From an uncultured Bacteroidales bacterium (lineage in GTDB: Bacteria; Bacteroidota; Bacteroidia; Bacteroidales; Muribaculaceae): a stretch of DNA of 40,609 nt. Location: positions 1-40,609 of the forward strand of contig CACYSG010000054.1 in the NCBI GenBank assembly GCA_902776955.1. Reading direction: 5' to 3'. The notes under the pieces were generated by a model. That model was not told the DNA's origin and did not search any database. It worked only from the letters and a program-made list of their open reading frames with translations. The translations under genes were made by a program, and so were the position numbers. Below, piece after piece: positions 10,301 to 17,910 of the stretch (position 1 is its first letter; each line of letters opens with the position of its first letter).

Positions 10301-10474
10301 ATTGGTACCGGTGTGGGTAGCGAGATGTGGCGCCCGATGGGTATCGCCGTGATTGGCGGTCTGACCATGTCCACGTTGATGACCCTGCTGTTCGTTCCCA
10401 CGATGTACACCATCTTTGCGTTGACCGGCATTCGCCGCACCCGCAAGAAAATCCATAAAGGAATTAAAAGTTAA
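7355..10474 (+). CDS. RND family efflux pump, inner-membrane permease
   Basis: A 1039-residue proton-driven pump of the HAE1/AcrB class, full length for the family. It shows the duplicated layout: an N-terminal membrane helix, a large periplasmic loop, a block of membrane helices at about 330-490, a second helix at about 535, a second periplasmic loop, and a final helix block at about 860-1030. The proton-relay aspartates are present as Asp400-Asp401 in GMVVDDAIVVLEN. A glycine-rich insertion near residue 650 (GGGRGGGM) is unusual but lies in a loop. It forms a tripartite pump with the two preceding genes and is followed by a PG0541-like gene in the same operon. Likely exported compounds are drugs, bile acids or lipids; this is inference from the class. 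Confidence 0.95.
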   Translation: MSLYSSSVKRPVTTILIFVALIVLGLFSLRSLPIDLFPDVETNTIMVMTSYAGTSASDIEQNVTRPLENALNSVEHLKHITSNSRENISIVTLEFEYGYDIESLTNDVRDKLDMVSSMLPDDANTPIIFKFSSDMIPIVLLSVQAGQSMPGLYKILDENVANPLARVDGVGSVSIAGAPKREVHVYLDPLRMEAYNLSVETVAALIGAENRNIPGGTFDIGNETYPLRVQGEFSDPMQMGAMVVGMSPTGGVVHLRDVARIDDSLEERAQESFNNGNKGAMIIVQKQSGANSVEISDKIAKELPKIQKNLPSDIKLGYIVDTSDNIRSTIASLVETVLFALLFVGIVVFVFLGRWRATVIVLVTIPISLIASFIYLYVTGNSLNIVSLSALSIAIGMVVDDAIVVLENVTTHIERGSAPMQAAVNGTNEVALSVMASTLTLIAVFFPLTLVKGMTGVLFKQLGWMVTIMMVLSLICALMLTPMLCSRLLRLNVGDTKIFQKVYGPILKVLNKIDDFYAKVLDKCVAHRWITAATALGIFVFSIFLMKFVGTEFFPTNDNGRLGVTLELPIGSRVDLAKDVSQRIYKEWTQKYPEIQSFNYTVGQASSDNTFASMQSNGSHIISMNIMLNKANERKRGIVEIAGMMREDLKHYPELKRSLVNVGGGRGGGMSGQNMLSYEIYGYDFTKTDSVAQRLKRILEKVPGAADINISRSDYQPEYHVDFDREKLALYGLNLSTAATALRNRINGTTASYFREDGMEYDIKVMYDPEHRRSISDIENIMLYNAMGTGVRLKEVGTVTEQFYPPTIERKDRERIITVSTVVQDRAMSEVIADAQPLIDKMEKPADVMIQLSGSYEDQQDSFSDLAVLGLLIILLVYIVMASQFESFTYPGIIMTSILFAFSGIVLILLLTRTNLNIMSMIGGIMLIGIVVKNGIVLIDYINLNRERGMSIRRAVINGGHSRLRPVLMTSMTTILGMVPMAIGTGVGSEMWRPMGIAVIGGLTMSTLMTLLFVPTMYTIFALTGIRRTRKKIHKGIKS

Positions 10475-10490
10475 AAGCGTGCTTCTCTAG

Positions 10491-10555
10491 CCCTTCTAGA
10501 TGATCTAGAATATCTAGAAAATCTAGAAGGGACTAGAAACTAAGGACTAAAAACT
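10491..10555. repeat. Intercistronic stem-loop plus 9-bp and 7-bp repeats
   Basis: CCCTTCTAGA (10491-10500) and its exact complement (10522-10531) form a 10-bp stem, extended by flanking CTAG on each side past a one-base bulge. Inside lie three 9-bp units ending in ATCTAGAA (10502-10528). Heptads related to GACTAAA follow at 10532-10555. The element sits in the 92-nt gap between the pump gene and the PG0541-like gene and could tune expression of the last gene or protect the upstream message. Confidence 0.65.
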
Positions 10556-10566
10556 AACAAGACAAT

Positions 10567-10860
10567 ATGAAAGCGATATTTATAGCCTTTGACGAGGCCT
10601 ACTATGACCGCATTGTGGATATGTTGCATCTGCTCAACTGCCGTGGCTTCACGGGTTGGCGTGAGGTGCAGGGACGTGGCAGCAGGACGGGCGAGCCCCA
10701 CTATGCCACCCATGCGTGGCCCTCGATTGCCTCGGCCATCCTGACGGTGGTTGACGATAAGCGTGTGGACACCGTGCTTCACGAGTTGCACCAGATGGAC
10801 CTTGCGACGCCCAAATTGGGACTGCGCGCCTTTGTCCTGCCCGTGGAACAGACCATCTGA
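10567..10860 (+). CDS. PG0541 family transporter-associated protein
   Basis: A 97-residue cytosolic protein with the alternating beta-alpha pattern of a small ferredoxin-like, PII-like domain. It resembles the PG0541-type proteins found as the last gene of RND operons in Bacteroidales. No signal peptide or membrane segment. The family's function is unknown; its constant company with RND pumps suggests a sensor or modulator of pump activity. It is the last gene before the terminator at 10898. Family assignment rests on the small size, the N-terminal MKAIFIAFDEAYYDRI stretch and operon position. Confidence 0.75.
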   Translation: MKAIFIAFDEAYYDRIVDMLHLLNCRGFTGWREVQGRGSRTGEPHYATHAWPSIASAILTVVDDKRVDTVLHELHQMDLATPKLGLRAFVLPVEQTI

Positions 10861-10897
10861 TAAACCCTGAATCGCGCTGCGCGCGAGAAATCAAATA

Positions 10898-10938
10898 ACA
10901 CAACGGGGAGCCGTACGATTCGCGGCTCCCCGTTGTGT
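10898..10938. terminator. Terminator between the RND operon and the convergent OPT gene
   Basis: A perfect 16-bp stem (10898-10913 with 10923-10938) with a 9-base loop. There is no long T-run on either strand, though the left flank is A-rich. Its position between two converging genes supports a bidirectional terminator. A smaller GCGC-rich hairpin lies just before it at 10872-10886. Confidence 0.75.
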
Positions 10939-10965
10939 TGTTGTTTAGTCGTGGTCAGGGCCTGA

Positions 10966-12930
10966 TCAGTTTTCCTTCTTGGCGCGCAGGCAGGAAACGG
11001 CCAGATAGAGGATCAGGGCGATGTACATCACGATAGCAAGCAGGTTGCTGGCGGTGTCGCCCAGGGGACTCTCATACTTGAAGCCGAAGAAGATCATCGC
11101 AGCGCTCACAACGCCCATGAGGGCACCACCGGCGATGAAACCGCTGGCGAGCAGCGTACCGCGCTCCTTGCGGGCCTTGTTGACAGCCTCATCCTTGCTG
11201 CGGCTGCCGACGAACCAACTGATGATGGCGCCGACGAGCAGCGGGGCATTCAGCTGCAAGGGAATGAACATACCCAGCGAGAAGGGCAGGGCAGGCACCT
11301 TGAGCCAGTTGAGCAAGAGGGCGAGGATAGCGCCCACACCGTAGAGTAACCAGGGGGTTTCGCCACCCATCATCAGGGGCTTGATAACGGCTGCCATGGC
11401 ATTGGCCTGGGGAGCCACCATAGCGTTGGGGCCAGTGAAGCCGTAAGCCTGATTCAAGATCATCATCACACCACCCACGGTAGCTGCCGACACGAGGGTA
11501 CCGACAAATTTCCACGTCTGCTGCTTGGCAGGAGTGGTGCCGATCCAGTAACCGATCTTCATATCGGTCACCATACCGCCAGCCATCGACAGGGCGGTGC
11601 AGACCACACCACCAATGACCATGGCGGCTACGATACCCTTAGAACCTTCGAGACCGATAGCGACAAAGATGACGCTGGCCACGATAAGGGTCATCAGGGT
11701 CATACCCGACACGGGGTTACTGCCCACGATAGCAATAGCGTTAGCGGCAACGGTAGTGAACAGGAAAGCAATCACCAACACAACGAGGAAGGCCACGATG
11801 GTCTGCACCAGGTTGTGGATGACGCCAATGTAGAAGAACACGAAGGTCACCAGCAGGGCTGCCAAGAGGGCAAACACGAGCACCTTCATCGAGATGTCAT
11901 GCTGGTGGCGCTCCACCTGTACGTTTTGAGCCTGTCCCTTGAAGGCCTGTCCGGCGAGACCGGCGGCGTTCTTGATGACGCCCCATGACTTGACGATGCC
12001 GATGATACCGCTCATGGCGATACCGCCGATACCGATGTAACGGGCACCGCCGGCAAAGATCTCATCAGGAGCCATCTGGGCATACTCAGGATTCATGCCC
12101 ATGAGGGGAACGATGATCCACCAGATGAAGGCACTACCGGCAAAGATGATGAAGGCATAAGGCAGGCCGATGATGTAGCCCAAACCCAGCACAGCGGCAC
12201 CGGTGTTGATCTTGAAAATCATCTTCACGTTGTTGGTGAAGCTCTCCAGGGCAGGGATGGCCTGCGTGGTGAGCACCTCTTTCCACCAGCCGAAAGTCGA
12301 GAGCAGGAAATCATACAGACCGCCCACGATACCGGCGATGAGCAGGGGGCGAGCTTGGTCGCCGCCCTTCTGGCCGCTGACGAGCACTTGGGTGGTCGCG
12401 GTAGCCTCGGGGAACGGGAACTTGCCGTGCATGTCGCTCACAAAGTACTTGCGGAAAGGGATGAAGAACAAAATTCCCAAGCAACCACCCAGCAATGAAC
12501 TCAGGAAGACTTCCAGGAAGTTCACGGTGATTTCGGGATACTCGGCCTGCAGGATGTACAGGGCGGGCAGGGTGAAGATGGCACCGGCCACGATGATGCC
12601 CGAAGCGGCACCAATCGACTGGATGATGACATTCTCGCCCAGCGAATTCTTGCGCTTGGTTGCTGCGCCGATACCGGCGGCAATGATGGCAATGGGAATG
12701 GCAGCCTCAAACACCTGACCCACTTTTAGGCCCAGATAGGCTGCTGCGGCACTGAAGATCACGGCCATAATCAGACCCAGCGAGACCGAGTAGGGCGTAA
12801 TCTCGGGATACGTCTTGTCGGGCTTCAAGATGGGGACATATTTTTCCCCCGGCTTGAGCTCGCGCGCGGCGTTCTCGGGCAACGACATCTCGTCTTGCTG
12901 TTGTTGAACAATAATTTCTTCGTCTTTCAT
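10966..12930 (-). CDS. OPT family oligopeptide transporter
   Basis: A 654-residue inner-membrane transporter with about 14-16 hydrophobic segments, the usual length for bacterial OPT/YSL-type proteins. The N-terminal 45 residues are polar and cytosolic, then the first helix begins with SVSLGLIMAVIFSAAAAYLG. OPT proteins import small peptides or metal-chelate complexes by proton symport; which of these applies here cannot be told from sequence. The gene is monocistronic. Only a weak promoter-like match (one mismatch in the -7 box near 12995-13002) is seen upstream. Confidence 0.9.
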   Translation of the reverse strand: MKDEEIIVQQQQDEMSLPENAARELKPGEKYVPILKPDKTYPEITPYSVSLGLIMAVIFSAAAAYLGLKVGQVFEAAIPIAIIAAGIGAATKRKNSLGENVIIQSIGAASGIIVAGAIFTLPALYILQAEYPEITVNFLEVFLSSLLGGCLGILFFIPFRKYFVSDMHGKFPFPEATATTQVLVSGQKGGDQARPLLIAGIVGGLYDFLLSTFGWWKEVLTTQAIPALESFTNNVKMIFKINTGAAVLGLGYIIGLPYAFIIFAGSAFIWWIIVPLMGMNPEYAQMAPDEIFAGGARYIGIGGIAMSGIIGIVKSWGVIKNAAGLAGQAFKGQAQNVQVERHQHDISMKVLVFALLAALLVTFVFFYIGVIHNLVQTIVAFLVVLVIAFLFTTVAANAIAIVGSNPVSGMTLMTLIVASVIFVAIGLEGSKGIVAAMVIGGVVCTALSMAGGMVTDMKIGYWIGTTPAKQQTWKFVGTLVSAATVGGVMMILNQAYGFTGPNAMVAPQANAMAAVIKPLMMGGETPWLLYGVGAILALLLNWLKVPALPFSLGMFIPLQLNAPLLVGAIISWFVGSRSKDEAVNKARKERGTLLASGFIAGGALMGVVSAAMIFFGFKYESPLGDTASNLLAIVMYIALILYLAVSCLRAKKEN

Positions 12931-13051
12931 AAAAACAGTGTTATATAATTATATTTATTTGAGTATTCTGAGGTTTTAGACTGCTAATAAACTGCGAAAT
13001 TAGGCAAAAATCGGCAAAATCAAGCCATCACCGCCGGGAAATGTGCGTTTT

Positions 13052-13082
13052 TTTGTAAGATTGAAGTTTTTAGTTATCTTTG
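13052..13082 (+). promoter_or_regulatory. Promoter of the gene at 13116
   Basis: TTTG at 13052-13055, a 19-nt spacer and TATCTTTG at 13075-13082 fit the Bacteroidetes consensus. Transcription would begin near 13089, about 27 nt before the ATG at 13116. This also argues against a TTG start at 13107, which would leave a very short leader. Confidence 0.75.
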
Positions 13083-13115
13083 TGCGGGAAAACATTATTA
13101 AGATAATTGGAGAAT

Positions 13116-13958
13116 ATGATGAAGAGAATATTACTAGTGGCTCTGGTGGCCATCGCATCGGCTGTGACGGGCATCGCCCAGGAACATGCTGCCGACCAGC
13201 GGGTCGAGGCGACCTACTGCACTGCCGACGTGACACTCGAGAGCCTGGCGGCCTATATGGACTCGGCCAGGAACTATAACCCGATGGTCAGGGCATTCTA
13301 CAGCAACCTGGTGAATAATCCCACCCACAGTTACCGCATCGAGCACCTGGACCTGGGTTTCAACGGCTGCACCGGCCGCGTGGATGAGCAGGTCGTCCTG
13401 GCAGGCGGCAGCAAGCGCGACAACGTGTTCATCTTCAACGAGCAAGGCTTGCTCACGCAGTCCTCTATCCAGGGCAGCAAGGGCAGAACGGTGGTCGATT
13501 ACACCTATACGTTCGACAAGCGCTTCGGCTTCTCGCTCAAGCAGAGCAAAAGCAAGAACAGGACGGTCAAGTATGCCCCCCTGTTTGACGCCGAGGGGCT
13601 CCGAGTGACCATCAAGGGCGACAACGGCAGCCGCCAGGATTACACCTTCAACGAGAAGGGACAGCTTATCAAGCTCGTCATCACTCCCGACAAGGGCGAC
13701 AAGCGCACGCTCATTTATCAGGATGGCTATGTCATCCGTGAGGAAACGGGCAGCAAGGTGTTGCGTTACCACTATGACTTTGACACGGCAACAGGAAAAA
13801 AGTTCCTCATCGCCATCAAGGAACTCAAGGGGACCGAGGTAGTGCATGAGCGCACCTTTGACTACGACATCGACACCCACGGCCGCTATACCCGCGTGGA
13901 CGTTGCCCTCGACGGCAAGCACCAGATGACGATAACGAGAACTTATTCCGGCCTGTAG
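13116..13958 (+). CDS. Secreted hypothetical protein with YD-repeat-like strands
   Basis: A 280-residue exported protein of unknown function. Residues 1-20 form a signal peptide ending in GIAQ. The mature part is beta-rich, with repeated strand-turn units around FNEQGLLTQ, FNEKGQLIK and YDIDTHGRYTR, similar to the RHS/YD-like repeats common in short secreted Bacteroidetes proteins. No catalytic motif is visible. ATG at 13116 is chosen because an in-frame TTG at 13107 has no advantage and would spoil the signal peptide. The OmpA-like lipoprotein gene follows 92 nt later on the same strand. Confidence 0.75.
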   Translation: MMKRILLVALVAIASAVTGIAQEHAADQRVEATYCTADVTLESLAAYMDSARNYNPMVRAFYSNLVNNPTHSYRIEHLDLGFNGCTGRVDEQVVLAGGSKRDNVFIFNEQGLLTQSSIQGSKGRTVVDYTYTFDKRFGFSLKQSKSKNRTVKYAPLFDAEGLRVTIKGDNGSRQDYTFNEKGQLIKLVITPDKGDKRTLIYQDGYVIREETGSKVLRYHYDFDTATGKKFLIAIKELKGTEVVHERTFDYDIDTHGRYTRVDVALDGKHQMTITRTYSGL

Positions 13959-14050
13959 TTTAGGGGCCTGTCTCCCCGGTTTTGTGAGGCTGATACAATA
14001 AATGTGGTGGCTTTATCGTTTTTATTGTTAAAGCAGTAGCACCTCATTTC

Positions 14051-16048
14051 ATGAAAAGGATACTATATATTGTCGTTGGACTGATGATGGCATCGGTGAT
14101 GTTGTCATTGTCGTCATGCAAGGGACCCAAGCTCAAGGATGCCGACGAGGCCTATGACCGTGGGGAATATTTTGACGCAGCGACCATCTACCGCAAGCTC
14201 TATAACCACTATAACCGTAAGGAAGATGCCTGGATCAGGGGCGAACTCGCTTTCCAACTGGGCATGTGCCACTTGAAACTCAACCAGGGCAACCGCGCCG
14301 CAGCGGCGTTCCAGAACGCCATCCGGTATGAGTTTGAGGACACTACGATCTTGTTGCGTCTGGCCCAGTCGCAACAGCGCGAGGGCCAGTATGCGGCGGC
14401 CATCGCCAACTATAAGCAGTACCTGGAGATTGCACCCGACAGTTGGGAAGCCCAGGTGGGCATCCGCGGCTGTGAGCTGGCGCCACAGTGGAAGGAGGAA
14501 GGCTCGCGCTACATCGTCAAGCAGGACAAGATGTTCAATTCGCGCCGTGCCGACTATTGCCCGATGTACCTGGACAAGAATCTCGAGTACATCTATTTCA
14601 CGTCCACCAACGAGAAATCCACCGGTGAACTGCGCAGCGAGATTACCGGCACCAAGAAGGGTGACATCTATTTCTCCAAGAAAGACGAGAACGGCAAGTG
14701 GTCGCGACCCGAGGTGGTGGATGGCGGCCTGAATACCGAACATGACGAGGGCGCCGCGGCTTTCTCGCCCGATGGCTCGACGATGTATCTGGCACGTGCT
14801 GTACGCCAGGACTGGCCCACGGTAGTGGAAATCTACACCAGCACCCGCAGCGAAGCCAAGTGGTCGGCTCCGCAAAAGTATGAAATCACCGCCGACACCC
14901 TCAGCAACTACTCGGACCCCTTTGTCAGCCCCGACGGACAGTGGCTTTACTTCGCCAGCGACATTCCCGGTGGACAGGGCGGTACCGACATCTGGCGCAT
15001 TAACCTCAAGGACAAACACGGCACCCTCGAGAACCTGGGGCCGCAGATCAATACCAAGGGTAACGAGCGTTACCCTAACGTGCGCACCGACAGCCTGCTG
15101 TATTTCTCGAGCGACGGCCATCCCGGCATGGGCGGTCTGGACCTGTTTGTGGCACAATTGCAGCCCCGCGAGGAGGATGACAAAGTGTCGATGGACCGTT
15201 GGGTCATCGAGAACATGGGTGTGCCGATGAACTCGGCTGCCGATGACTTCGGCCTCACCTTTGGCCAGGGCGAGAGCGGTTTCTTCTCCAGCAATCGTGG
15301 CGATGCCCGCGGCTATGACCACATCTTCACCTTTATCAAGCCCGAACTGCAAATCTGGATCTCGGGTTATGTGGTCGACAAGGATGACGAGCCTGTGCCC
15401 AATGCGGTCATCCGCATTGTCGGCGACGACGGCAGCAACCAGAAGACCGCTTCCAAGCCCGACGGCTCTTTCCGCTTTGACCTGCAGCGCGGCGTGAAAT
15501 ACGCGATGCTGGCCAGCGCCGACGGATATTTCAACGCCCGTCAGGAATTTGAGAGCGACAGCACCGAGGAAGACGCCGAGTATAATGTGGATTTCATCCT
15601 CGCCGCCATGTTCAAGGCCCAGGTGGTCGAGAACATCTTCTACGACTTTGATAAGGCCGTCCTGCGTGACGAGTCCAAACTCGCCCTTGACAGTATGGTC
15701 ATGCTGCTGAAGGAGCATCCCAATATCGTCATCGAGATGGCATCCCACACCGACCGCGTTGGTAGTGCGAAATACAACCAGGGCCTGTCGCAGCGCCGCG
15801 CCCAAAGCGTGGTGGACTACCTGATTGCAAACGGTATCCCCCGCGAGCGCCTCAAACCGACCGGTTACGGCGAGTCCCGCCCCAAGACGGTGACCAAGCG
15901 CATCCACAGCCAGTATCCCCAGTTCGAGGAAGGAGTGACCCTCAACGAGGAATTCATCAAGACCTTGAGCAAGGAAGACCAGGAAGCCGCCGACCAAATC
16001 AACCGCCGCACCGAGTTCACCGTCATCGACACCGACTACCAGTACTGA
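14051..16048 (+). CDS. OmpA family lipoprotein with TPR, PD40 propeller and carboxypeptidase-regulatory domains; PorE candidate
   Basis: A 665-residue outer-membrane lipoprotein. The lipobox is LSSC (Cys23). Then come TPR-like helices (about 30-155), a beta-propeller of PD40/WD40-like blades (about 170-430, with repeats such as FSPDGSTMYLA and VSPDGQWLYFAS), a carboxypeptidase-regulatory-like beta domain (about 435-515), and a C-terminal OmpA domain (about 520-660) with the peptidoglycan-binding pattern SHTDRVG and QRRAQSVVDYL. This order and length match PorE of the Porphyromonas gingivalis type IX secretion system, which ties the secretion trans-envelope complex to the cell wall. Bacteroidetes also have PorE-like paralogues, so the role is probable rather than certain. 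No other por genes lie in the window, but several secreted proteins with sorting-like C termini do. Confidence 0.82.
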   Translation: MKRILYIVVGLMMASVMLSLSSCKGPKLKDADEAYDRGEYFDAATIYRKLYNHYNRKEDAWIRGELAFQLGMCHLKLNQGNRAAAAFQNAIRYEFEDTTILLRLAQSQQREGQYAAAIANYKQYLEIAPDSWEAQVGIRGCELAPQWKEEGSRYIVKQDKMFNSRRADYCPMYLDKNLEYIYFTSTNEKSTGELRSEITGTKKGDIYFSKKDENGKWSRPEVVDGGLNTEHDEGAAAFSPDGSTMYLARAVRQDWPTVVEIYTSTRSEAKWSAPQKYEITADTLSNYSDPFVSPDGQWLYFASDIPGGQGGTDIWRINLKDKHGTLENLGPQINTKGNERYPNVRTDSLLYFSSDGHPGMGGLDLFVAQLQPREEDDKVSMDRWVIENMGVPMNSAADDFGLTFGQGESGFFSSNRGDARGYDHIFTFIKPELQIWISGYVVDKDDEPVPNAVIRIVGDDGSNQKTASKPDGSFRFDLQRGVKYAMLASADGYFNARQEFESDSTEEDAEYNVDFILAAMFKAQVVENIFYDFDKAVLRDESKLALDSMVMLLKEHPNIVIEMASHTDRVGSAKYNQGLSQRRAQSVVDYLIANGIPRERLKPTGYGESRPKTVTKRIHSQYPQFEEGVTLNEEFIKTLSKEDQEAADQINRRTEFTVIDTDYQY

Positions 16049-16110
16049 TACAAGAAACTTGTAGTCTTGTTGACAACCACGGCAACAAGAACGACAACAA
16101 TAACAATATC

Positions 16111-17143
16111 ATGGCAGATATTACAATTCAAGTTCCCGAATCAGAATACAATTCAATACTGCGACAGGCTGTCGCAGTTATTGACAAAACACGCAACATA
16201 GTGGCCGCCAGTATCACATCGGCAATAGGATCTGCGCATTGGGAACTTGGCAAATTGTTGCATGACAAGAAATTAGAGAATAAACACGGAAGCGGTGTCG
16301 TGAATCGACTGTCCATGGATTTGAAAGAGCGTTTTCCGCAGATGGGAATGTCGGCACGCAACCTGTGGGACATGAAGAAGTTCTATGAACGGTTTTGTGA
16401 CAGTGATTCAAAACTGCGACAGGCTGTCGCACTTTTGCCATGGGGACATACTTTGAAGTTGATGCAGAAGTTCCGGAACGATGATGAGGCGATTCTCTAT
16501 TACGCTCAAGAAACTACAGCTAAAGGCTGGAGCAGAGACTTGTTGACGAATGCTATCAGCATGCAAATGCACTTGCGTAAAAGCGAACCGACAGACAATA
16601 ACTTTGCTCTGACATTACCGACAGCTCAAGCTTGGTGTTCGCAATCCAATTCTTGAGACTGAACTTGAAGCTAGACTTGTCAATAAGGTCAAACAATTCT
16701 TGTTGGAATTGGGACGTGGTTTCACCTATATTGGTAATCAGCATGAACTTGAGTACAATGGCAAAGTCAGCCGGGTGGATATGCTATTTTATCATCGTAG
16801 ATTGCGTTGCCTTGTTGCTTTCGATTTGAAGATTGGCGAATTCAAGCCCGAATATGCAGGCAAGATGAACTACTATCTCTCTTTACTGGACCGTCTTGAA
16901 CGGCAAAACGATGAGAACCGCTCTATCGGAATTATACTTTGCGCAGAAAAGGATAAAGTTGAGGTAGAACTGGCTCTAGAAGATATAGGTAAGCCTATCG
17001 GTGTAGCCGATTATCAGCTGATTATCCCACAGGAAGAACTGAAACGCATCGTTGCCGATGAAGTTGAAGCGTTCGGCAAAGAGTTGCCTTACCGAACTGA
17101 ATTCCCCTTGATGGACAACGAGCATAACAATGATGATAATTAA
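16111..17143 (+). pseudogene. DUF1016/YhcG family PDDEXK nuclease, broken by an internal deletion with frameshift
   Basis: The two halves of one gene lie in different frames. Codons from 16111 to about 16632 encode the DUF1016 N-terminal helical domain, with conserved SARNLWDMKKFYE and WGHTLKLMQK stretches. From about 16631, in the frame shifted by one, the sequence resumes with LGVRNPILETELE and runs to 17143 through the nuclease domain, including VDMLFYHR and FDLKIGEFKPEYAGKMNYY. Relatives normally have about 15-17 residues between the TLPTAQA and LGV stretches; here they are missing, so about 45-50 nt have been lost at 16625-16636. Without a frame change translation stops at 16656. Intact homologues are PD-(D/E)XK nucleases often associated with restriction or defence loci. 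Either a real pseudogene or an assembly error. The gene is more AT-rich than its neighbours. Confidence 0.85.
16158..16178. repeat. 21-bp perfect palindrome, repeated at 16415-16431
   Basis: Ten-base arms around a central G at 16168. A second copy with 8-base arms is centred at 16423; the two share 19 identical bases. Both sit within the DUF1016 gene and in each case encode the peptide LRQAVA, so the gene contains a duplicated palindromic segment in the same frame. Confidence 0.7.
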
Positions 17144-17165
17144 TGATTAATAGTAATTTACTGAA

Positions 17166-17903
17166 ATGAGACGACTTAGAGCCATTTTGCTTATCCTTAT
17201 TTCCTTATTATATCTCGGAGCGATAGCGCAAGAGCATGGCTATTTTTTTCGTGAGTTGCCAGAACTCCCAGATGCCACACCAAGTTACACACGACTGAAA
17301 GATTCAGAAGGGAACAAGGTACTTGCCATTGGACTTGATGTCGATTTACCCGAATCTGTCATCAAGCAGGCAATACCGCGTGAACAAGTACGCAATGCCG
17401 ATCAGTTCCTGAATGGTGCCAATATGATGGCAACGATGTTGGAATTGGCTCAAGCAGGTGTAAAAGATGATGGCACTTTCTACTCACCTAAGGCAGGTGA
17501 GCCATTCCCACCATTTAACGAAATTGATTTAGACGGGCGCAGATGGACAAACGACAGTGTAAAAGGTCATGTGATGGTGCTTAACCTGTGGTATTCTGGT
17601 TGTGGACCGTGCCGTGCCGAAATGCCTGAACTATCAACGTGGAAGGAACAATTCCCTGATGTCATGTTTTTCTCTGCTACCTACCATGATGCAGAGGTTG
17701 TCCAAAAGATAACTGAAAAGCACCATTTCACATGGACACACCTCGTTGAAGCCAAGGATATGATGTCCTGGATTGGGACCGAAGGCTTTCCCTTTACAGT
17801 GGTTGTCGATAAAATGGGAATTGTCCGCTATGCCGTTCATGGCACAAGCCAGGAAATACGCGCCGAACTTATTGCAAAAATAAAAGAAGCAGAAGAAATA
17901 TAA
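17166..17903 (+). CDS. TlpA-like thioredoxin-fold protein
   Basis: A 245-residue exported thiol-disulfide protein. Residues 1-21 are a signal peptide. An N-terminal region of about 85 residues of unknown fold precedes the thioredoxin domain (about 110-240). The active site is CGPC at 146-149 and the cis-proline is Pro209 in GFPFT. Such proteins reduce or shuffle disulfides of envelope proteins, or deliver reductant for cytochrome c maturation; which one is not decidable here. It follows the broken nuclease gene by 22 nt and converges with the UDP-sugar dehydrogenase gene, whose stop codon lies 7 nt away. Confidence 0.85.
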   Translation: MRRLRAILLILISLLYLGAIAQEHGYFFRELPELPDATPSYTRLKDSEGNKVLAIGLDVDLPESVIKQAIPREQVRNADQFLNGANMMATMLELAQAGVKDDGTFYSPKAGEPFPPFNEIDLDGRRWTNDSVKGHVMVLNLWYSGCGPCRAEMPELSTWKEQFPDVMFFSATYHDAEVVQKITEKHHFTWTHLVEAKDMMSWIGTEGFPFTVVVDKMGIVRYAVHGTSQEIRAELIAKIKEAEEI

Positions 17904-17910
17904 ACTGCGG

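Noticed and set aside
12995-13002. Promoter of the OPT gene
   Set aside because: The -7 box would have one mismatch and the -33 element is uncertain, so it is not listed as a feature.
13107-13115. TTG start for the YD-repeat protein
   Set aside because: The promoter places transcription start near 13089 and the ATG at 13116 gives a better signal peptide.
16622-16660. Programmed frameshift or ribosomal bypass in the DUF1016 gene
   Set aside because: Conserved residues are missing, not separated by extra bases, so recoding would not restore the normal protein, and no slippery site is visible.
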